From the NCBI GenBank assembly GCA_031213475.1, contig JARUPZ010000017.1, forward strand, positions 8,946,790 through 9,010,789: DNA of 64,000 nucleotides, written 5' to 3'. The translations under genes and the position numbers were made by a program. Position 1 is the first letter of the stretch. Every line of letters begins with the position of its first letter. Below, piece by piece: positions 1 through 12,800 of this stretch. This DNA is from Nereocystis luetkeana (Eukaryota > Sar > Phaeophyceae > Laminariales > Laminariaceae). The notes beneath the pieces were generated by a model. The model was given only the letters and a program-made list of their open reading frames with translations, made no database searches and was not told where the DNA came from.

Positions 1-365
1 CTACAGCAAAGACAAAGCCATCGTAGCAGTAGTCAGAGCAATCGTTCGCCAGATCGTATGTTCTGAGACCCGGCTCAGCCCGTCGAAACGCGTGGGCGGC
101 CCCATAAGTAGGATATAACGCCCACATTGAGCCCATACACCATGGGCTGCGGCCCGGTCCGGTTTTTGTCAGAATTTGAGTTCATGGGCCGCGACCCGCT
201 CCGGCACAACAACGTTTCAGGCGATAGGCCGAGGCCCCGCCCATCATATGTTCAGATAACGGGGCGCGGCCCGACCCAGCTCATTGCATTAGTTTCTAGT
301 TTTTCGCGGCATGGCCCGGGTCGGCCCGGTCAATCGGCCCATGACCACCCCACAAATGTAAAGGG
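1..365. repeat. Degenerate GGCCCG-rich repeat region
   Basis: Short GC-rich words of the type GGCCCG, GACCCG and GGGCCG recur every 20-50 bp, separated by AT-richer spacers. No convincing protein is encoded; the open frames change amino-acid style with each word. It resembles the GACCCG array at 27.5-28.3 kb in composition but not in a clear unit length. Confidence 0.4.
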
Positions 366-2120
366 GTCATAAATATCCGTGCTTAGAATTGTATCAGGTG
401 GCTCGACCTTCATAGTTCCATTCCCCGTGCCGTGCGAAACGTCAGGGTGTGGGGGCGGGGCTGGATTGGCGTCCATCCAATACCTAGGCTAGCCCTAAAA
501 CCAGGGCCTACAACCAGGGTCACCGTGCACTTTCATCAAGCATCGGAACACAGGGCCGATAGGGTTACATCGCTTTTACTAACAGACGGAGGCATTGAGT
601 TGAGCGTCACCGGCCTATTCCAATACCAGTGCACGTGGCGTCATCTGTCAAGGTCCCAGCGGTGCGGCTTGTGGCCAAATTTCAAGTTGGAAATTGACCA
701 GATGTCGTATGTATGTCGAGCTTTGCCGATTTTCGCCCTGTGTACGTGCTAAACTCGTGTGCGAACTCACGTTCGGCAATGGAGAATAACGCAAGAAAAC
801 GATCCGAACAATTTTCCAGGGCAACAATTTTTGATCCGTTGGTGAGTGAAAAGAAGATATGCCAAGGGAAAATGACCCACCATCGTCACAGGTCCCTGTT
901 GTAGACCACCGATCTTAGACGTTCGATGGCGGAAACACACATCCCATATTTTTTCTAGACCGCCGGCCTTCGCTTCGCTCACGATTCGTTGATTAACAAG
1001 CGGGAGAACAAACAAGTTTGGTGTGACGGAGAAAACACCAACGAACCGGCAAGCTTGTACTGGTATTGCGTTTGCCATCGGCTCATGATTTTCATCAGAG
1101 CTTCAACTGCAACGTTGAACACGTACAAACATTCCCCCGAAAAGAAGCAACGCAAGGGGAACCGGAACCCGAAGGCAGCCTAAGCACTAGACATATAACA
1201 TCTCCCTTCTGTGCTTACTGCTGGCGTGAGCACTACCTTCTTCGCTTGATGTTCTTGAGCCTTGCTTACCATTACATTCTCTTCTACGTTCGACTCGTGA
1301 ATACTACGCCGCGTCCATCTCCACCCCCCCGCTATCGCCGTAGGTGTATGCCCCTCCTCCCCTCCCCGGCTCCTTCTTGCTTCCTGGCTATCTGAGCAGG
1401 AGTTTGAAGCACGACACGCACCTCAAGAAGACGCTCTTGGTTTTGTAGAGAGAATCGATCGTCGATTTGTTCTTGAAGGCAGTCGGGTTCTGTGATGGCA
1501 AAGTTCAACAATGTCCGCTCTGTTTTTCATTCGCAGCTGATGTGTCGTGTAGGTTTGATAACGCGCAGAAAGCTCTGTCATGAGGTATCGAAGAAGAAGG
1601 ACCCTTGGGATTTCCGAGGGGAAACGCATCGGGACGAAACAAATAAATACATAAAACCTGTTCGATTTTAGCATCGACCACGCCAGGCAGCATTCGCAGG
1701 GGCATGCTGCTGGGGCGGGAGATAGGGGAAACGGCCGAAACGCATCATAAATGACATGTACGACACGCGCAAACCTTTATCGATCATACGTGACGCTGGT
1801 TGCGCGCTTTCCGTTGGTAGAGGTTTGATGAGATCGTGCTTGTCGTGTTTAAAGCCGCTACACCTGGGCCCGTAAGATTGCTAGTGAGAGAGTGGCGGAA
1901 CGTCCCTTAAGAAGAGGCGTTCCCCTCACATAACCCGACCCCGGGGGGGGTAGCTCCCCCCCCCCGTTTCCCCCCCGAATACCCATGCTTCCATCGCACA
2001 CTATATAAACCCCAGAAGCTGCGTAGATCAGCCTCGATACCGGGTACCACATTCAGTCCGTCGGACTCGATACGAGATACAACCCAGAAGGATAATCAAG
2101 ACCTGCCAGGTAAAACAGCG
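366..2120. other. No gene seen
   Basis: No protein family, RNA gene or clear repeat was recognised. Open frames are short and overlap in all phases. Long G and C runs lie at about 1939-1976 and could fold into a hairpin or quadruplex. Confidence 0.5.
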
Positions 2121-2289
2121 GCAACTCAAACCTCCTGAATGTCCTTCCAAACATTCAAATGCATACCGAACCGCACCGTCTGACGCTTACATAAGCAACC
2201 AACCGTGCCACCAAGTAGGTAGCTACGTAGGGGTCCCGGTCTGACCGGGTTTAACCGAATCGCTCCACACCATGCGGGATCAATCTGCA

Positions 2290-2545
2290 CCGTATGGCAA
2301 CCAAACACTAACCTTCGGCAACGTATCGAACGACTCTGCAAAAGGGTAAAACACACCGTCGATCGGTACTAGAGGGGCGAGCAACCAGGACCCACTCATG
2401 CCCAAAAACAATGAGTGATGGCAACCAAACACTAACCTACCGCAACGTACCGAACGACTCTGCAAATAGGAAAACCACGACGTGGGTCGGTACTACATCG
2501 TGGAACTCTGTAAATGTTCCAAACGTTTCAACGACAACACAGATG
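2290..2545 (+). repeat. Two-unit tandem repeat, period about 125 bp
   Basis: A block starting with GGCAACCAAACACTAACC and ending near CGAACGACTCTGCAAA occurs at about 2296 and again at about 2421, with diverged sequence between. A weaker relative may lie upstream from about 2170. Confidence 0.6.
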
Positions 2546-2838
2546 TCCTGGGTCTCCAAATTTGAAAGAAAAATACAACAAATATCCCAAATCTCTAGAT
2601 TTTCGAGCCTGCAGTACGTGTTGCAATTGCGCCTTAATGTCGAAATGTAGGGTTCGACAGCCAACACACCCCGTGCTGCGACACGTTTGCCTGGGAGAGA
2701 AAAGCATCATGTCGATCTCCAGACCACCATCTTGCGACTGCGTTCGGTCAACATACCAACAGTTCGTAATCGTGGTGGGCTGCCCGCTACTCCATACCAA
2801 CGACAACATCACCATACCTCTATCGCTACTCCTGCCAC

Positions 2839-3085
2839 AGAGTCACCCCCACGGTAGGGGTTGCACTTTGTGGGATAAAGGTTTCTGACCAACTGAGTCC
2901 CTCAAGTGAGGAACTACCAGTAAGGATGAAAAAATTACTCGTATGTTCGTTTTAGGACTAGCGCATAAAGGTGCCGGTCGGGTGGCACGAACGAATTTCT
3001 TCCAAGTATTTTATCGGGTCATATATTGAGCTCCTAATGTTGGGGGCTCAGGAACTTCTGGTGCACCCCTACCGTGGGATGGCTC
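2839..3085 (+). mobile_element. TIR element, 247 bp (copy 1)
   Basis: The ends are inverted repeats of about 27 bp built on CCCACGGTAGGGGT. The interior matches the DNA at 34541-34763 in the opposite orientation almost end to end, which shows this is a dispersed element rather than a local hairpin. No coding capacity. A target duplication is not obvious. Likely a MITE of unassigned superfamily. Confidence 0.7.
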
Positions 3086-3404
3086 TACATTGACCTACTA
3101 CGGCCATGCCTCATCTACGCAATGGTCAAGTGTCCCCCCGGCACTTCCGGAAAACGCGCGAGCGACAGCCAGTATTTCAGAGAAGAGTGGCAAATTTATA
3201 GCTAGCTGCTGTTCACCAAACAGGGAAGCAATGCGCTACGAAGGAACGTAACAAGTAAGTGAGAACTGAGTCAAACCCAGGAACACTTGAGCAAACGAGA
3301 TTATAGCTGCACCCCGCGCACTCGAGAGCCCTCACCCAACCCTGCATGCTCGAACCAAATGACCATTATTTTGCCTTAAACGACTACCAAGTGAAAACGG
3401 GTGA

Positions 3405-3565
3405 GTGAGACACCCCTCTACTGCTCCGACCAGTAAAAACCCACCGTCGGACAGCTTGTGTGTTTTCATATGCCCCCCGGTGAAAACAAACACCCTTCTA
3501 CTGTACTCCACTGCCAAAAAATGCTATCGGACAGCTTGTGTGTTTCTAATACCCCCCCGTAAAAA
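3405..3565 (+). repeat. Two-unit tandem repeat, period about 77 bp
   Basis: TCGGACAGCTTGTGTGTTT followed by a C-run and GTAAAAAC/GTGAAAAC occurs at about 3448 and 3527. The intervening sequence is also partly alike. Confidence 0.55.
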
Positions 3566-4890
3566 CATCAAAAGCACGAGAACACTCCTATGTGTCCCCT
3601 GCGTATCGACCCATACACTAATATTCAATGTTCATCTCCTGCACCATAGCACTATTGTATAAAGAGAGTGACGCGGTGTTGTCGCTGTTTTCACCTTAAA
3701 ACCGATGCATCTTCCTTCTACCTACCCTAGAAACGGTTTTGGTCCAACACGATACCCCACACGAAAAGGTATATACGAGCGACATACTAAACAAATCGTT
3801 CCACTGGCGAAAAACAGGACATGAAATAAAAAACACCCTCCAGGAGAAACGCCGAAAACATTCGGAAGTAGTACCAAGTAGTTCAGAGCAAAACAAACAG
3901 GAATTCAATGTAAACTCAATGCCTGTAATTATCTAGACACTGTGGCATACTCGTACACATAAAAACGAACCGAAGTTAAGCAGAAATCTGCAAGAAACCG
4001 AGGGCACCAATCCGAACCCAATACCTGCGATTATCGATATTCTCTCGCCCATTCTCATCAGTGAATGAAAATGGACTGGACACGGCTATGCTCGTACCCC
4101 TGAGCAACCGGAGTGAGTTTGCCCTATTGGATTTTCGCTTGTCAGCCCACCTCACGGCAGGGGGTGTCGGGCAACAAAAATATAACTGAAAACGAAAAGG
4201 AAACTAATAGATACAATATCGTCGAAGATCATTCATGCCTGTTGAAAACCGTATCTCTCTCCTCCTGTACCCCTACTATCCATGCCAGCTTGCTCCGCTC
4301 TCGGGACTTTATGGGCTTAGGCACGCACCCCTGCACACACAACAAGCTGTCTCGGGTGTGGGGGTGGTCCTGCATGGTACAAGCGTAGAAAACACGCCCA
4401 CACACATGACAGCAAGCCAAAGCTGACACACACATGGTCGCCGTCCCGTGGCTTCTATTCGAAGGACATGAGGTAGTATGTTTTTTTATGTTACGCCACC
4501 CGACAAAAAAAAGGAAAACACCCAGAGAGCGCTTCACCGCAGAGAAGCTCCCGCGTGCTTCTGACTTCGTCCCCGAGGTCGTTTGAACCAGTCCTGAGCC
4601 AACCGGCATGCGGACGCTGTAGTCCCCATTCCCCAACACAAGATTTCAGAGAATCTATTGTTTCGGGAGCCGCCGCCCGCAGGGCGGTCTGGCCTTGGCT
4701 CTCGCGCACAGGAGCTGCCGTCTACGGGCTCTCGCTTGAAAAAACAATCGCTTCCCGGTTTCGAAACCCTTTCTCTGCTGAAAACAAAATGCCCCTACAC
4801 CTTTTCCGAGTAGCGTGTCCCCAACAACTGTTCGCATTCCACAAGCCATTAAGCTTGTGACACCAGAAAGTAGGTAGGTAGAAAGCGTCA
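3566..4890. other. No gene seen
   Basis: No coding region or repeat could be supported. The stretch next to 4899 is the 3' flank of the membrane-protein gene; no clear polyadenylation signal was assigned. Confidence 0.4.
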
Positions 4891-4898
4891 TGGACGCA

Positions 4899-7239
4899 TC
4901 AGCCCGAAAATAGGCCGCGCATTCCCTGAATGGCCCAGATCACTGACTGAACAGCCGCGCCGCGGAAGATTGTCCTCCTGGCTATGTGATCTATCGTTTT
5001 AGGGTGAGGGTACAGTCGGTGCCTTCCCTGGGCATCCTTAGCCGAGAGTTCGACGTCATCAACCTCGCACGTCTGACGAGGTTCGGGGCCTGCTCCCGGG
5101 GACGTGACCGACGGTACCCAGGTGCTTCCGTCCTTGTTCCTGTTCGAACACCCGAACTTAAACTCTGCGGCTGTGAATGTCCGCACTTTGATGCTCGCCT
5201 GCGGGAAATAGTCCATAGAATCGTACGGCTGCAGCATGGCGTTGTCCAGCATTGCCATGCTCCAGTAGTACAGAAGAAGCCCGCGGTTGCGCACTGTCGC
5301 GCTCACGTTGTGCCGCATGTGCCCCCACACGCTGGCAGCAAAGTCCTCCTTGCCCACCTTAATCTGGGGAAGCTTGCCCGAGCTGATCCCGAAACGAGAG
5401 TCGGCCATGACACGCATGGAATAGTTCGGGAGTACATATGAACAGAATGTAAGGACCGTGCGTATCGAAGCAGGTTTTGTATCGGAATCTTCCGCCCTTT
5501 TGTTTTCTTGACTTCCAAGTTTATGCAAAGAACATAGCACTGGATGACATGATGTCCAGGAACGCTCAAAAGGTTGCCAAAACATTGGAAAGCTCGAATG
5601 TGCAAGTGCCCCTCCCCCCTATTGTTCGGCCATGTATAAATAGCCCGGACAAAATACCAAAAACAGGAAAATTCTGCAAAGGCGAACGTTTTGATAGCCG
5701 ACAGTCCTATGGCTGCAACGACGTTGTGGCACCAGGCTACCGGCTGGGCGGCAACTAATTTCAGCTGTGGTGGTAGAAACAGCGCGCGAAGGTGGTGAGG
5801 GGTGTTCACGGGCCGAATTCGAATCAGGTATAGAGCCTCCAATCTATCTCTACGGGGGCGCCAAAACATTGGGACAGGCTATTTCGAGGCGGAAAGGCGT
5901 GCAGAGATACACGCTCTACGAAGATGCTGGCTAATACAACAAGCTGGCCGTGTTTACCACATACGCACCTGCCAAACAAGGACAGCATTTCTTCATTGGG
6001 TGTTTCCTTGAGCGGCCTCCACACAGTCCAGCGGTGCAGGCAGCAGGAGCACGTTTCGGCATTGTGCCCGGCGTCCAACGTGCTGTCCCTCCGCGCAATC
6101 TTCCCGCCGAGCGCCCCCGTGATTTTCATCGCCCACGCAATGGCCATCGATACCGCCAGGAGTCGCTTCCTCTGAGCAGGTTTTCCCGCCCACGCCTGGT
6201 GTGCGGCTATCGTGCACATGTAGGCCGAGAGAGTCATGCGCTCGGCTTCTTCGCTTCCGCTGTCTGCCTCTGTGAGAACTCTGCTCAGTTTCTTTGTCGT
6301 GGCAAGCGTGGCGGAGACCACAGCCACAGCGAGGGCTTCTGCCTTGTTTTCTAGGATATTGGACGCGAAACGCCCGGCGTCCATCTCCTCGCCTCTGTAG
6401 TCGGCGATGCTCGCGTGGGCGTTAGCGACAACGTACTGCTGCGTCCGCCCGAGCACGAACGGAGCTCCGTCGACCATCTCCTTAGACCGCACCGTGGTCG
6501 TAACCTCCGCAACGTTATCGTAAAAGTTCCCGACGACGTTCGTTTCCACCGTTCGAATGAGATCGACGTTCTTGCTTTTCGAGTCTTGCCCGGAGCCCGA
6601 CTGGGAAGCGTTCCACACGGGGATACCCGTGTTGGTCGCCACAGCGAGCATACCCGCAAGGTTCAGCAACCCGTTTGTCAAATCCCCCCGCACGGTGACG
6701 TACAACATAACCGCAGTCACGAACACCCACGTCCCGCTCGCAAAGAACCAGAGAGGAGAGAACCTTCGGAGGGTACCCACGCCGATCCCGTAGTCGTCAC
6801 GGGGGCTGACGACGCCGTTCTGCACGATGGACGGAATGTGGCTTACCCTCCAGCCCTCCTCCGTCCTCACTGGCAGGGCCAGCTTCGTGGCTACAAGGTT
6901 GCACATGGCGCTGCAGATAGCTGCCGTGGCGACCCCCGGCACCAGCATCCAGAACATCTGGAGCAGGGTAACTTCTGCGTCCCCGGTCCTTCCCACTACG
7001 ATGGTTTCGGCGCATGCTTCATTCGCGTATATCCCGAGGACCATGAAGATGATGCTCGCCACTGCCAAGGTACCAGCACCGGCAATCGCCGTCCGACGGC
7101 CGCGAGTACCGACGGCCATTCCCTCCGGACGAATGCCGCGAGCGATGGCCGCCAAGATGGTCCCGACCACGGCAGCCGGGCCGACTAGGAGGCGGACTTC
7201 CTCTTCGCTGGCGGCACGCCCCCATGACGGGCACGACAT
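4899..7239 (-). CDS. Multi-pass membrane protein of unknown function, two exons
   Basis: The best host gene in the window. Exon 1 (7239 to 5969) and exon 2 (5496 to 4899) together give 1869 nt, an exact multiple of three, for a 622-residue protein. The start chosen is the ATG at 7239; an in-frame GTG 27 bp upstream was not used. Hydrophobic stretches lie at about residues 15-34, 50-71, 94-121, 160-183, 189-208, 297-315 and 359-379, so a protein with five to seven membrane spans is likely. Residues 210-295 are polar and probably form a soluble loop; a Cys cluster (CSCC, near 397-400) follows the last span. The exon 2 part is mostly soluble. The donor is a strong CAG/GTGCGT; the acceptor (AAAAG/GGCGG) has a weak pyrimidine tract, and an alternative AG at about 5514 keeps the same phase. 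I recognise no family. It stands alone with no neighbouring gene. Confidence 0.72.
5497..5968 (-). other. Predicted intron of the membrane-protein gene
   Basis: GT at 5968-5967 and AG at 5498-5497 on the minus strand bound 472 bp. The split codon is AG plus G, giving Arg, and the downstream frame stays open to the stop at 4899. Reading through instead gives residues unlike the rest of the protein. Confidence 0.55.
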
Positions 7240-7299
7240 CAGCAATCCAGACCTAGCTGTTCGCACCCTGTTTCGTTTACGACGGAGGAAAGGCTGAAA

Positions 7300-9015
7300 G
7301 CGGCGACGGCGGTTGTAATGGACAAAGAAATACTGCCTGAGTCAGCTCTGGTCCAAGATTATCTCGATACAAAACCATCGCGAAGCTGGGACATAACAAC
7401 GCAAGGGAACGGTCATTATTTACCGACTTGTAGCACGCACATTACACATACCTTATACTGTTGTGTGCTAGTTATAATGCCCTAGTTCAGGTTTGAGTGT
7501 CATGAAGGATAGCTGGTTGATCTCGGTGGGTGCGGACCCTGATCTTGGTAGTTTTTTTTTGCTCGTTTTGTTTCCAGTATGCCGCAACTCCTCCGATGAG
7601 GCGGTATTGCCATCCCCTCCGCCGCCTGATCCTTTTCTCCCGCAACGTTTGTCTTTCCTCGTGCAGCGTCTCCTCTGCTTGGTGTCTTATCCATGTTCAG
7701 CTTGTTTTGTCCGTTTTGGTTCTGGTTGCGACCCCTGTTTTTCCTCCTTTTTTTTTCTTAGTTTTTGTCTTTGAATCTCGAAGCACGTGGGGGTAGCGTC
7801 GCGATGGCAGCGGTTGGGAGGCGCGGTTTCTTGCGACGCCATAAGCGAGGAGGTGGCAGACCGCGTGACAATATTCGGAGCTGCTTTTGAAGCACAAGCT
7901 GACGGCCGCAAGGGCTCCTGTTTATGGATCGCCGTGCCTTGTGTTCGTTTCGGGCGACGTATCAGTATATTTCTTGTTTCAATGTGTCTCCTCGCCTTTT
8001 GCTTTTTCGGGGTACCCGCATTTAGTTCCTCCTCGCGTGCCCTTTTTTAGTCTTCCGAGCTTTGTTTGGTTCTGTAATTCCCCATTTTTTCACGTTTGTT
8101 TGCGATATTATATTTGGTGCGTTTTAGCTTCCGTTTCCGGACGTTGTCTTAATTTAGAAATGTTAATGTGTAGGTTTCTTCGCTTGTGTATGCTGTGCTT
8201 TTCGTACCCAGTTTGATGGCGTGGTTCTGCGCTGTCGAACACTCCTGCCGCCAATAGTACAGACGACGTCCAGCAACAGTGCGGTAGTCCTTAGGTAGGG
8301 TGAACTTGGTACTGTCGTTGTGCTCCACATAATTTGTACCAGGTATTGCTTACGCTTTTGTAGGCGTCCAGAACAGTGGTATTTCGACATCTCACGAAAA
8401 AAACGAACGAAAAGCAAACCGAAGCGCAGAAATCCCGCTTCGACGAGGACTACTACTGGAGATATAGGTTAAATCCCTCTGGAGAACAGTGACCTTCGAG
8501 TGAAGGCCATTTCTTCATCGGTGATGTAGCCACTGTGCCATGCTCCCTCGTTTGTGTGAAACGAAACATTTTCCCGTTTTTATGATTTTTGGGGGCTACT
8601 CGCTCGCAACCTCGAATAATACACGAAACCACCTCGTGGGTCGTTTCTCGCTGCCCACGACAACGGCCGTCTGGCGCACCCGGCGCCCTCAAAAGAGACC
8701 ATCATGTGAGCTGCAGTTCCCTGTGAGGAGCTGTAGCCGTCCGCAAGTGATATCAGATGCGCAAACGTTCAGTTAGGGGTGTTTTTTTTGTCCCGTTTGT
8801 GCACCACTGCAGCACCTACCTATGAGTCGAGGCGTGGGCCTCCCTTGGTAATCTGTGGGAAACCAAGCTCTAGAGAAACACAACCTGATGTCGTGCACCC
8901 AAGTTTACCCACGGTCGCTCTCCGGTAAAGACGAACCAGCCGAACGAACTTTTAAATAAATAATGAAGCGTATTACGATAATGGCGGTGTTTTTTTTTTC
9001 CGTTCCGATACAATA
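7300..9015. other. No gene seen; pyrimidine-rich upstream region
   Basis: This is the 5' flank of the minus-strand membrane gene. From about 7540 to 8160 the plus strand is strongly T- and TC-rich. Open frames here give Phe/Cys/Ser-rich peptides typical of pyrimidine tracts. No promoter motif was assigned. Confidence 0.4.
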
Positions 9016-9020
9016 TCTTA

Positions 9021-9125
9021 TACGGGGGGCCATAGTAAATAGGACCAAACATCGTTGGTAAACATTATGGAAATATATAGGCTTTTGTGTGTACCGTAGG
9101 TCCTGTTTACTATAATCCCCCGTAA
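9021..9125 (+). mobile_element. TA-type MITE (family M1), copy 1
   Basis: A 105-bp element with TIRs running from the end through a core of CCATAGTAAATAGGACC and its complement. The right end is CCCCCGTAA followed by TAG. Family consensus ends are TTACGGGGG...CCCCCGTAA with a TA target duplication, as in Tc1/mariner-type MITEs. Seven copies in this window. No coding capacity. Confidence 0.85.
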
Positions 9126-9723
9126 TAGATATTAGATTCACTGGAAACCCGGGGGCCGGGAGACGCTTGGGTGCCTGCGAGAGGGACTCCCGCTACTACT
9201 ACTGCTGTATGTACGACATCATCACCAACAACATGAAAAATACCTCGTGCATGTATGTATACTACTGTGCTTTGTATGTACGACACGTCGGGAGATAGTT
9301 TCTAGGTATGTGTATACGAAGTATATATATATTATATATATAATATACACGGATACATACGCGCTCGTACATATATATTGTTTGCTTGGGGTATATCCCA
9401 CGTCGACGTGCGGGTGTGTCGTCTGCATTGGCTTATTATGATAGTACTCTTTTTTTATCAAACACCTTGAAACACGCCCGGAACATCGTTTTTTCGACAC
9501 CTTGAAACACGTAAAAAAAAGGGGGAGAACGGAAAACAAACCTGAGCGCTGTGATCACGGCACGATTTAGGAGGAGGAAACCAGATGCCAGGGTATTGTT
9601 TTTAAAATTCCCCTCTTCTTTATAATGACTTGTTTCTAGAGACCCCCCCCCCCTGACGCGTTCTACGATTGAGGTGGCACATATAATCCGCTAAAACGCT
9701 TTCTGAATATCGGGACTCCTTAA

Positions 9724-9818
9724 CCCTCTTAGGACCCCAGCCCCATTTTGGGGGCAAACTACGTGTAATCAGAGTGCTTTGTCCCCACATAATATTATGG
9801 GAGTGCGGTGCTAAAGGG
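9724..9818 (+). mobile_element. piggyBac-like MITE (family M2), copy 1
   Basis: A 95-bp palindromic element beginning CCCTCTTAGGACCCCAG and ending in the near complement CTAAAGGG, flanked by TTAA at 9720-9723 and 9819-9822. A TTAA target and CCC termini are the hallmarks of the piggyBac superfamily. The interior GGGGACAAAC-type arms can form a long hairpin. Four copies in the window. Confidence 0.8.
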
Positions 9819-10067
9819 TTAACCCAAAATGGTCGGAATGCCAAGCTTGTTTACAAAAATGACATTTTGTATACTTGAGCCATGGGATTATTCACCGGGA
9901 TTCAATTTGGTTTTTGCCGAAGCCAGTTTTCGGATGAGGTAGGGAGCTCCTTAAATGAGGAGCCTGAAATGTTTAGGGTTAAGCTCTATCGTGGAACGCC
10001 TCCCCTCGTCCGAGAGTCTTTCTTCAACACCACACGTCAAAATAGGCCAGGATGGAAACCAAACAGA

Positions 10068-10110
10068 GTGAAGCGCTGTGATCACAGCACGACTTAGGAG
10101 AGGACAACAA
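10068..10110 (+). repeat. Short repeat with 14-bp perfect palindrome
   Basis: GCTGTGATCACAGC (10076-10089) is a perfect palindrome followed by ACGACTTAGGAG. The block recurs with two or three changes at about 9545-9575. Possibly ends of an unrecognised element, or a binding site. Confidence 0.35.
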
Positions 10111-10641
10111 GTAAGTTCATGTTTGTGCCAATATTCCTCCAAATTTGCACGTATCACAGCGCCCTGTTTTTTTTTTTTGCGAATAAATAGGACTTATTTC
10201 GACGCGGGGTTTCGAGGGTAGAACGTTCCGGACGGCCTCGGTCCATCTTGTTTTTTAGGGAGGTATACACCAACAAATGATTCAATAATATATTGTTGTT
10301 TTATCAAAATTTCATTTATTTAAACTAAAAAGAAACAAAAAAAGCACGTCATCGGTTGAAATACCCGTTAAAATACGAGTTTTATATTTACACATTTATT
10401 TGTTGTGCCAAAAAACAAACAGCAGCAGTACATAGGTTATCGGGGTTTTGTTTCCACAGCTAGCTTAGCTGTAAAACACCGAGCAGTTTGTTGCTGGTCC
10501 GAATTATTTGCCCGGAAACTTGCGCGTCCACAGGTCAGCCGTTAATTTTTTTATCCGATCGCGGACAGGATTTCCCCTTTTTTATTATGGTGTTGAGCCC
10601 ACACAGCCGATGGGAGATTCAGATGTTATTAATAGTACCAG

Positions 10642-10657
10642 TACCAGGTACCTGGTA
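10642..10657. repeat. Overlapping pair of TACCWGGTA palindromes
   Basis: TA-CCAGG-TA-CCTGG-TA, two overlapping copies of the 9-bp palindrome that occurs 23 times in the window. Other clusters lie at 24370-24392, 25752-25803, 42948-42963 and 45369-45384. Confidence 0.8.
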
Positions 10658-10684
10658 TGCCGCAGCAGGAACAAACTGCGCTTT

Positions 10685-11098
10685 CAACACACAACACCTA
10701 CCACCGTCGATTATTCCTCGCCTCACTAGGCACGAGATGACGCCAAGCGTTTGAGGTCGTATGCTCCATTTCTCTGAGAGTGCTGGCTACCAAGTTTGAG
10801 GGTCGCTGATGTTGTGTGGCCGGAATTGTCGCTCGAGACGCGAGGAGAGCCTTACCAATTTCCGGCCGTTTTATTTTGAGACGAAACTGGGTCCCATTCC
10901 CGTGTCGGAAACAAAACGACCAGAAATGGGTCAGGCCCTCACGTCTGCAGCAAGAACTCCGGCCACACAGCATCAACGACCCTCCAACTTGGGAGCGAGC
11001 CCTCTCAGAGCACTGGAGCATACGGCCTCGAGGGTTTGAAGCCATCTCGTGCCCTGTGGGGTGAGGAATCATCGGCGGTGGTAGGTGTTGTGTGTTGC
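10685..11098. mobile_element. Foldback element, 414 bp
   Basis: Two arms of about 200 bp are inverted repeats of each other with almost no loop. The outermost part, starting CAACACACAACACCTACCACC, is nearly perfect; the inner arms are more diverged. No protein. No clear target duplication. Frames that run through it on either strand are arm reflections, not genes. Confidence 0.8.
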
Positions 11099-11675
11099 AA
11101 GCACACGTTTTCATGAATGGGCAGTGATCGGAAATGGCTCTACCGACGGCACTACTCTGGGGTGTTTATTATACGATGAAGAAGGGAAATCCTGTTTTGT
11201 TTTCCAGTTTCGGCTTCCCACAAGTTTCAGCCTTTTAGAGAGGTACGATATCTACTGCTTGTACGTGAGAAAACGCCATGACTTCAATTCCGCATTTATT
11301 TTCTACATACCTACACGAATACAAGGGGGGCTTCGCCAAGGCGGGCTGACGGGCTGACACCCGCCGGTTGCTCCGCGTATGCCCGTAATTGCTGATTGCA
11401 TACCGGCGTGCAACTCGGGGCTGTTAGTGCGACTGTACTGCCAAAGAAAGGATGCCTTAAAAAAACAAATTTGAGTCAACCGATATAAAAAAAAACGCTG
11501 GAAACACAAGCTAAACGACAATTATTGGCATCCGCCATTCGGCACAGCAACACATAACTCGTTCGTACAGCAGCAAGCAGCACTTGAAGAAGAAAAAAAA
11601 AGTGTCTCGTACGAGACGCTCAGTGTCTGTGCTGTATAAAAGTCGTCGTGTGCAGATAGCCACAAAACAGTCATA

Positions 11676-11780
11676 TCACGGGTGGTCATAGTAAATAGGA
11701 CCAAATAATGTTAGTAAAAATTGGGAAATATACAGCTTTTTATCTGTACCCTAGATCCTATTTACTATGGTCCTCCGTAA
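11676..11780 (+). mobile_element. TA-type MITE (family M1), copy 2
   Basis: 105 bp, same core as the 9021 copy (CATAGTAAATAGGACCAAATA at the left, its complement at the right). The ends are diverged (TCACGGGTGG and CCTCCGTAA). Confidence 0.8.
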
Positions 11781-12061
11781 GAGTTGAGCAGCAGTCGATC
11801 AAACTAATCAACAGGGCGAGGCGCCAGCGATTACGTTGGTGCAGCAAACTCAGCAGCAAGCAGCAGCATAGCGTACAGGTACGTATCGCACGGAAACTAC
11901 GCTGGCACGAGACCTCCGCCGAGACGCCAAACAAATGTCAGTTACGGGACGGTACTCGTGCAGCTGCCGAAGCAGATGGATCCGTCTTTCACTAAGTCAA
12001 AATACGGAGACACCTCCCTGGGAGGGTTGACTTGCATAAGAACCAATAACATATCGCAGAC

Positions 12062-12276
12062 ATACGTAGCAAGAGCAGCAGCAGAACAGCACTGTACTAG
12101 TAGTAGTAGCATGTGCACAGCAGCAGCACCAGAGCAGTGGCAGAAGCAGCCGCAGCAGCACATCGTGCACACCCGAAGCTGCCCCTGATGTCGAGTAAGG
12201 GGAACACGGTAGCGCACGAGCAGGAAAGGCAAAATACTATATCCCAGGCCGACCTACTGTGTGAGGTGGACTGCGT

Positions 12277-12318
<42 letters not shown>

Positions 12319-12412
12319 CAGAGGAACACAGCAGCTGCACGAAGCAATGGCAGCAGAGAAGCAGCAGCAGAGAAGCAGCAGCAGCAGCAGAGCCGCGGCA
12401 GTAACAGCAGGC
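12062..12412 (+). repeat. AGC/CAG microsatellite region
   Basis: Interrupted AGC runs at 12072-12165, a pure run of about ten to eleven units at 12279-12313, and more at 12330-12392. Ser-, Ala-, Gln- or Leu-rich frames on both strands come from this repeat and are not taken as genes. Confidence 0.8.
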
Positions 12413-12800
12413 GCATAACACATCACGAACGCCGGAGGCCGCCCTCGGCACAGCAGTCGAGAGGGGAAGCCCCGTGGGGCACGACGAGGGACTGTGAAAC
12501 GGTGTTTCCGATCGAGGTACTTTGTACCGGTGAATCCCGTCCCTGCGAAAGTCAAGTTATGGACTCGAGTCTCACCGAGTGGATACACCATTTATTTATC
12601 TCTACAGCAGTAGGCACGACGAGAAAACCCTCGAGGGTCAGCAGCGAAACATGTTGCAGGGTGAGCGTAAAGCGCATATACATACATACATGCATACATG
12701 TACTCGCGCATAACTTCTTCCAGTAGTGGTTGCCCCGAGATAGTGGATCTTCCCAAGGTAGGCTATTTGCGCACTCTGATTGGCTAAGGGGTGTTTTGAA

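Noticed and set aside
5303-5869. 188-codon minus-strand frame overlapping the membrane-protein intron
   Set aside because: It shares DNA with exon 2 in another phase and crosses the predicted intron; exon 2's own frame fits the upstream exon exactly.
12097-12591. Leu/Cys-rich and Ser-rich frames over the CAG repeats
   Set aside because: Composition is entirely explained by the microsatellite.
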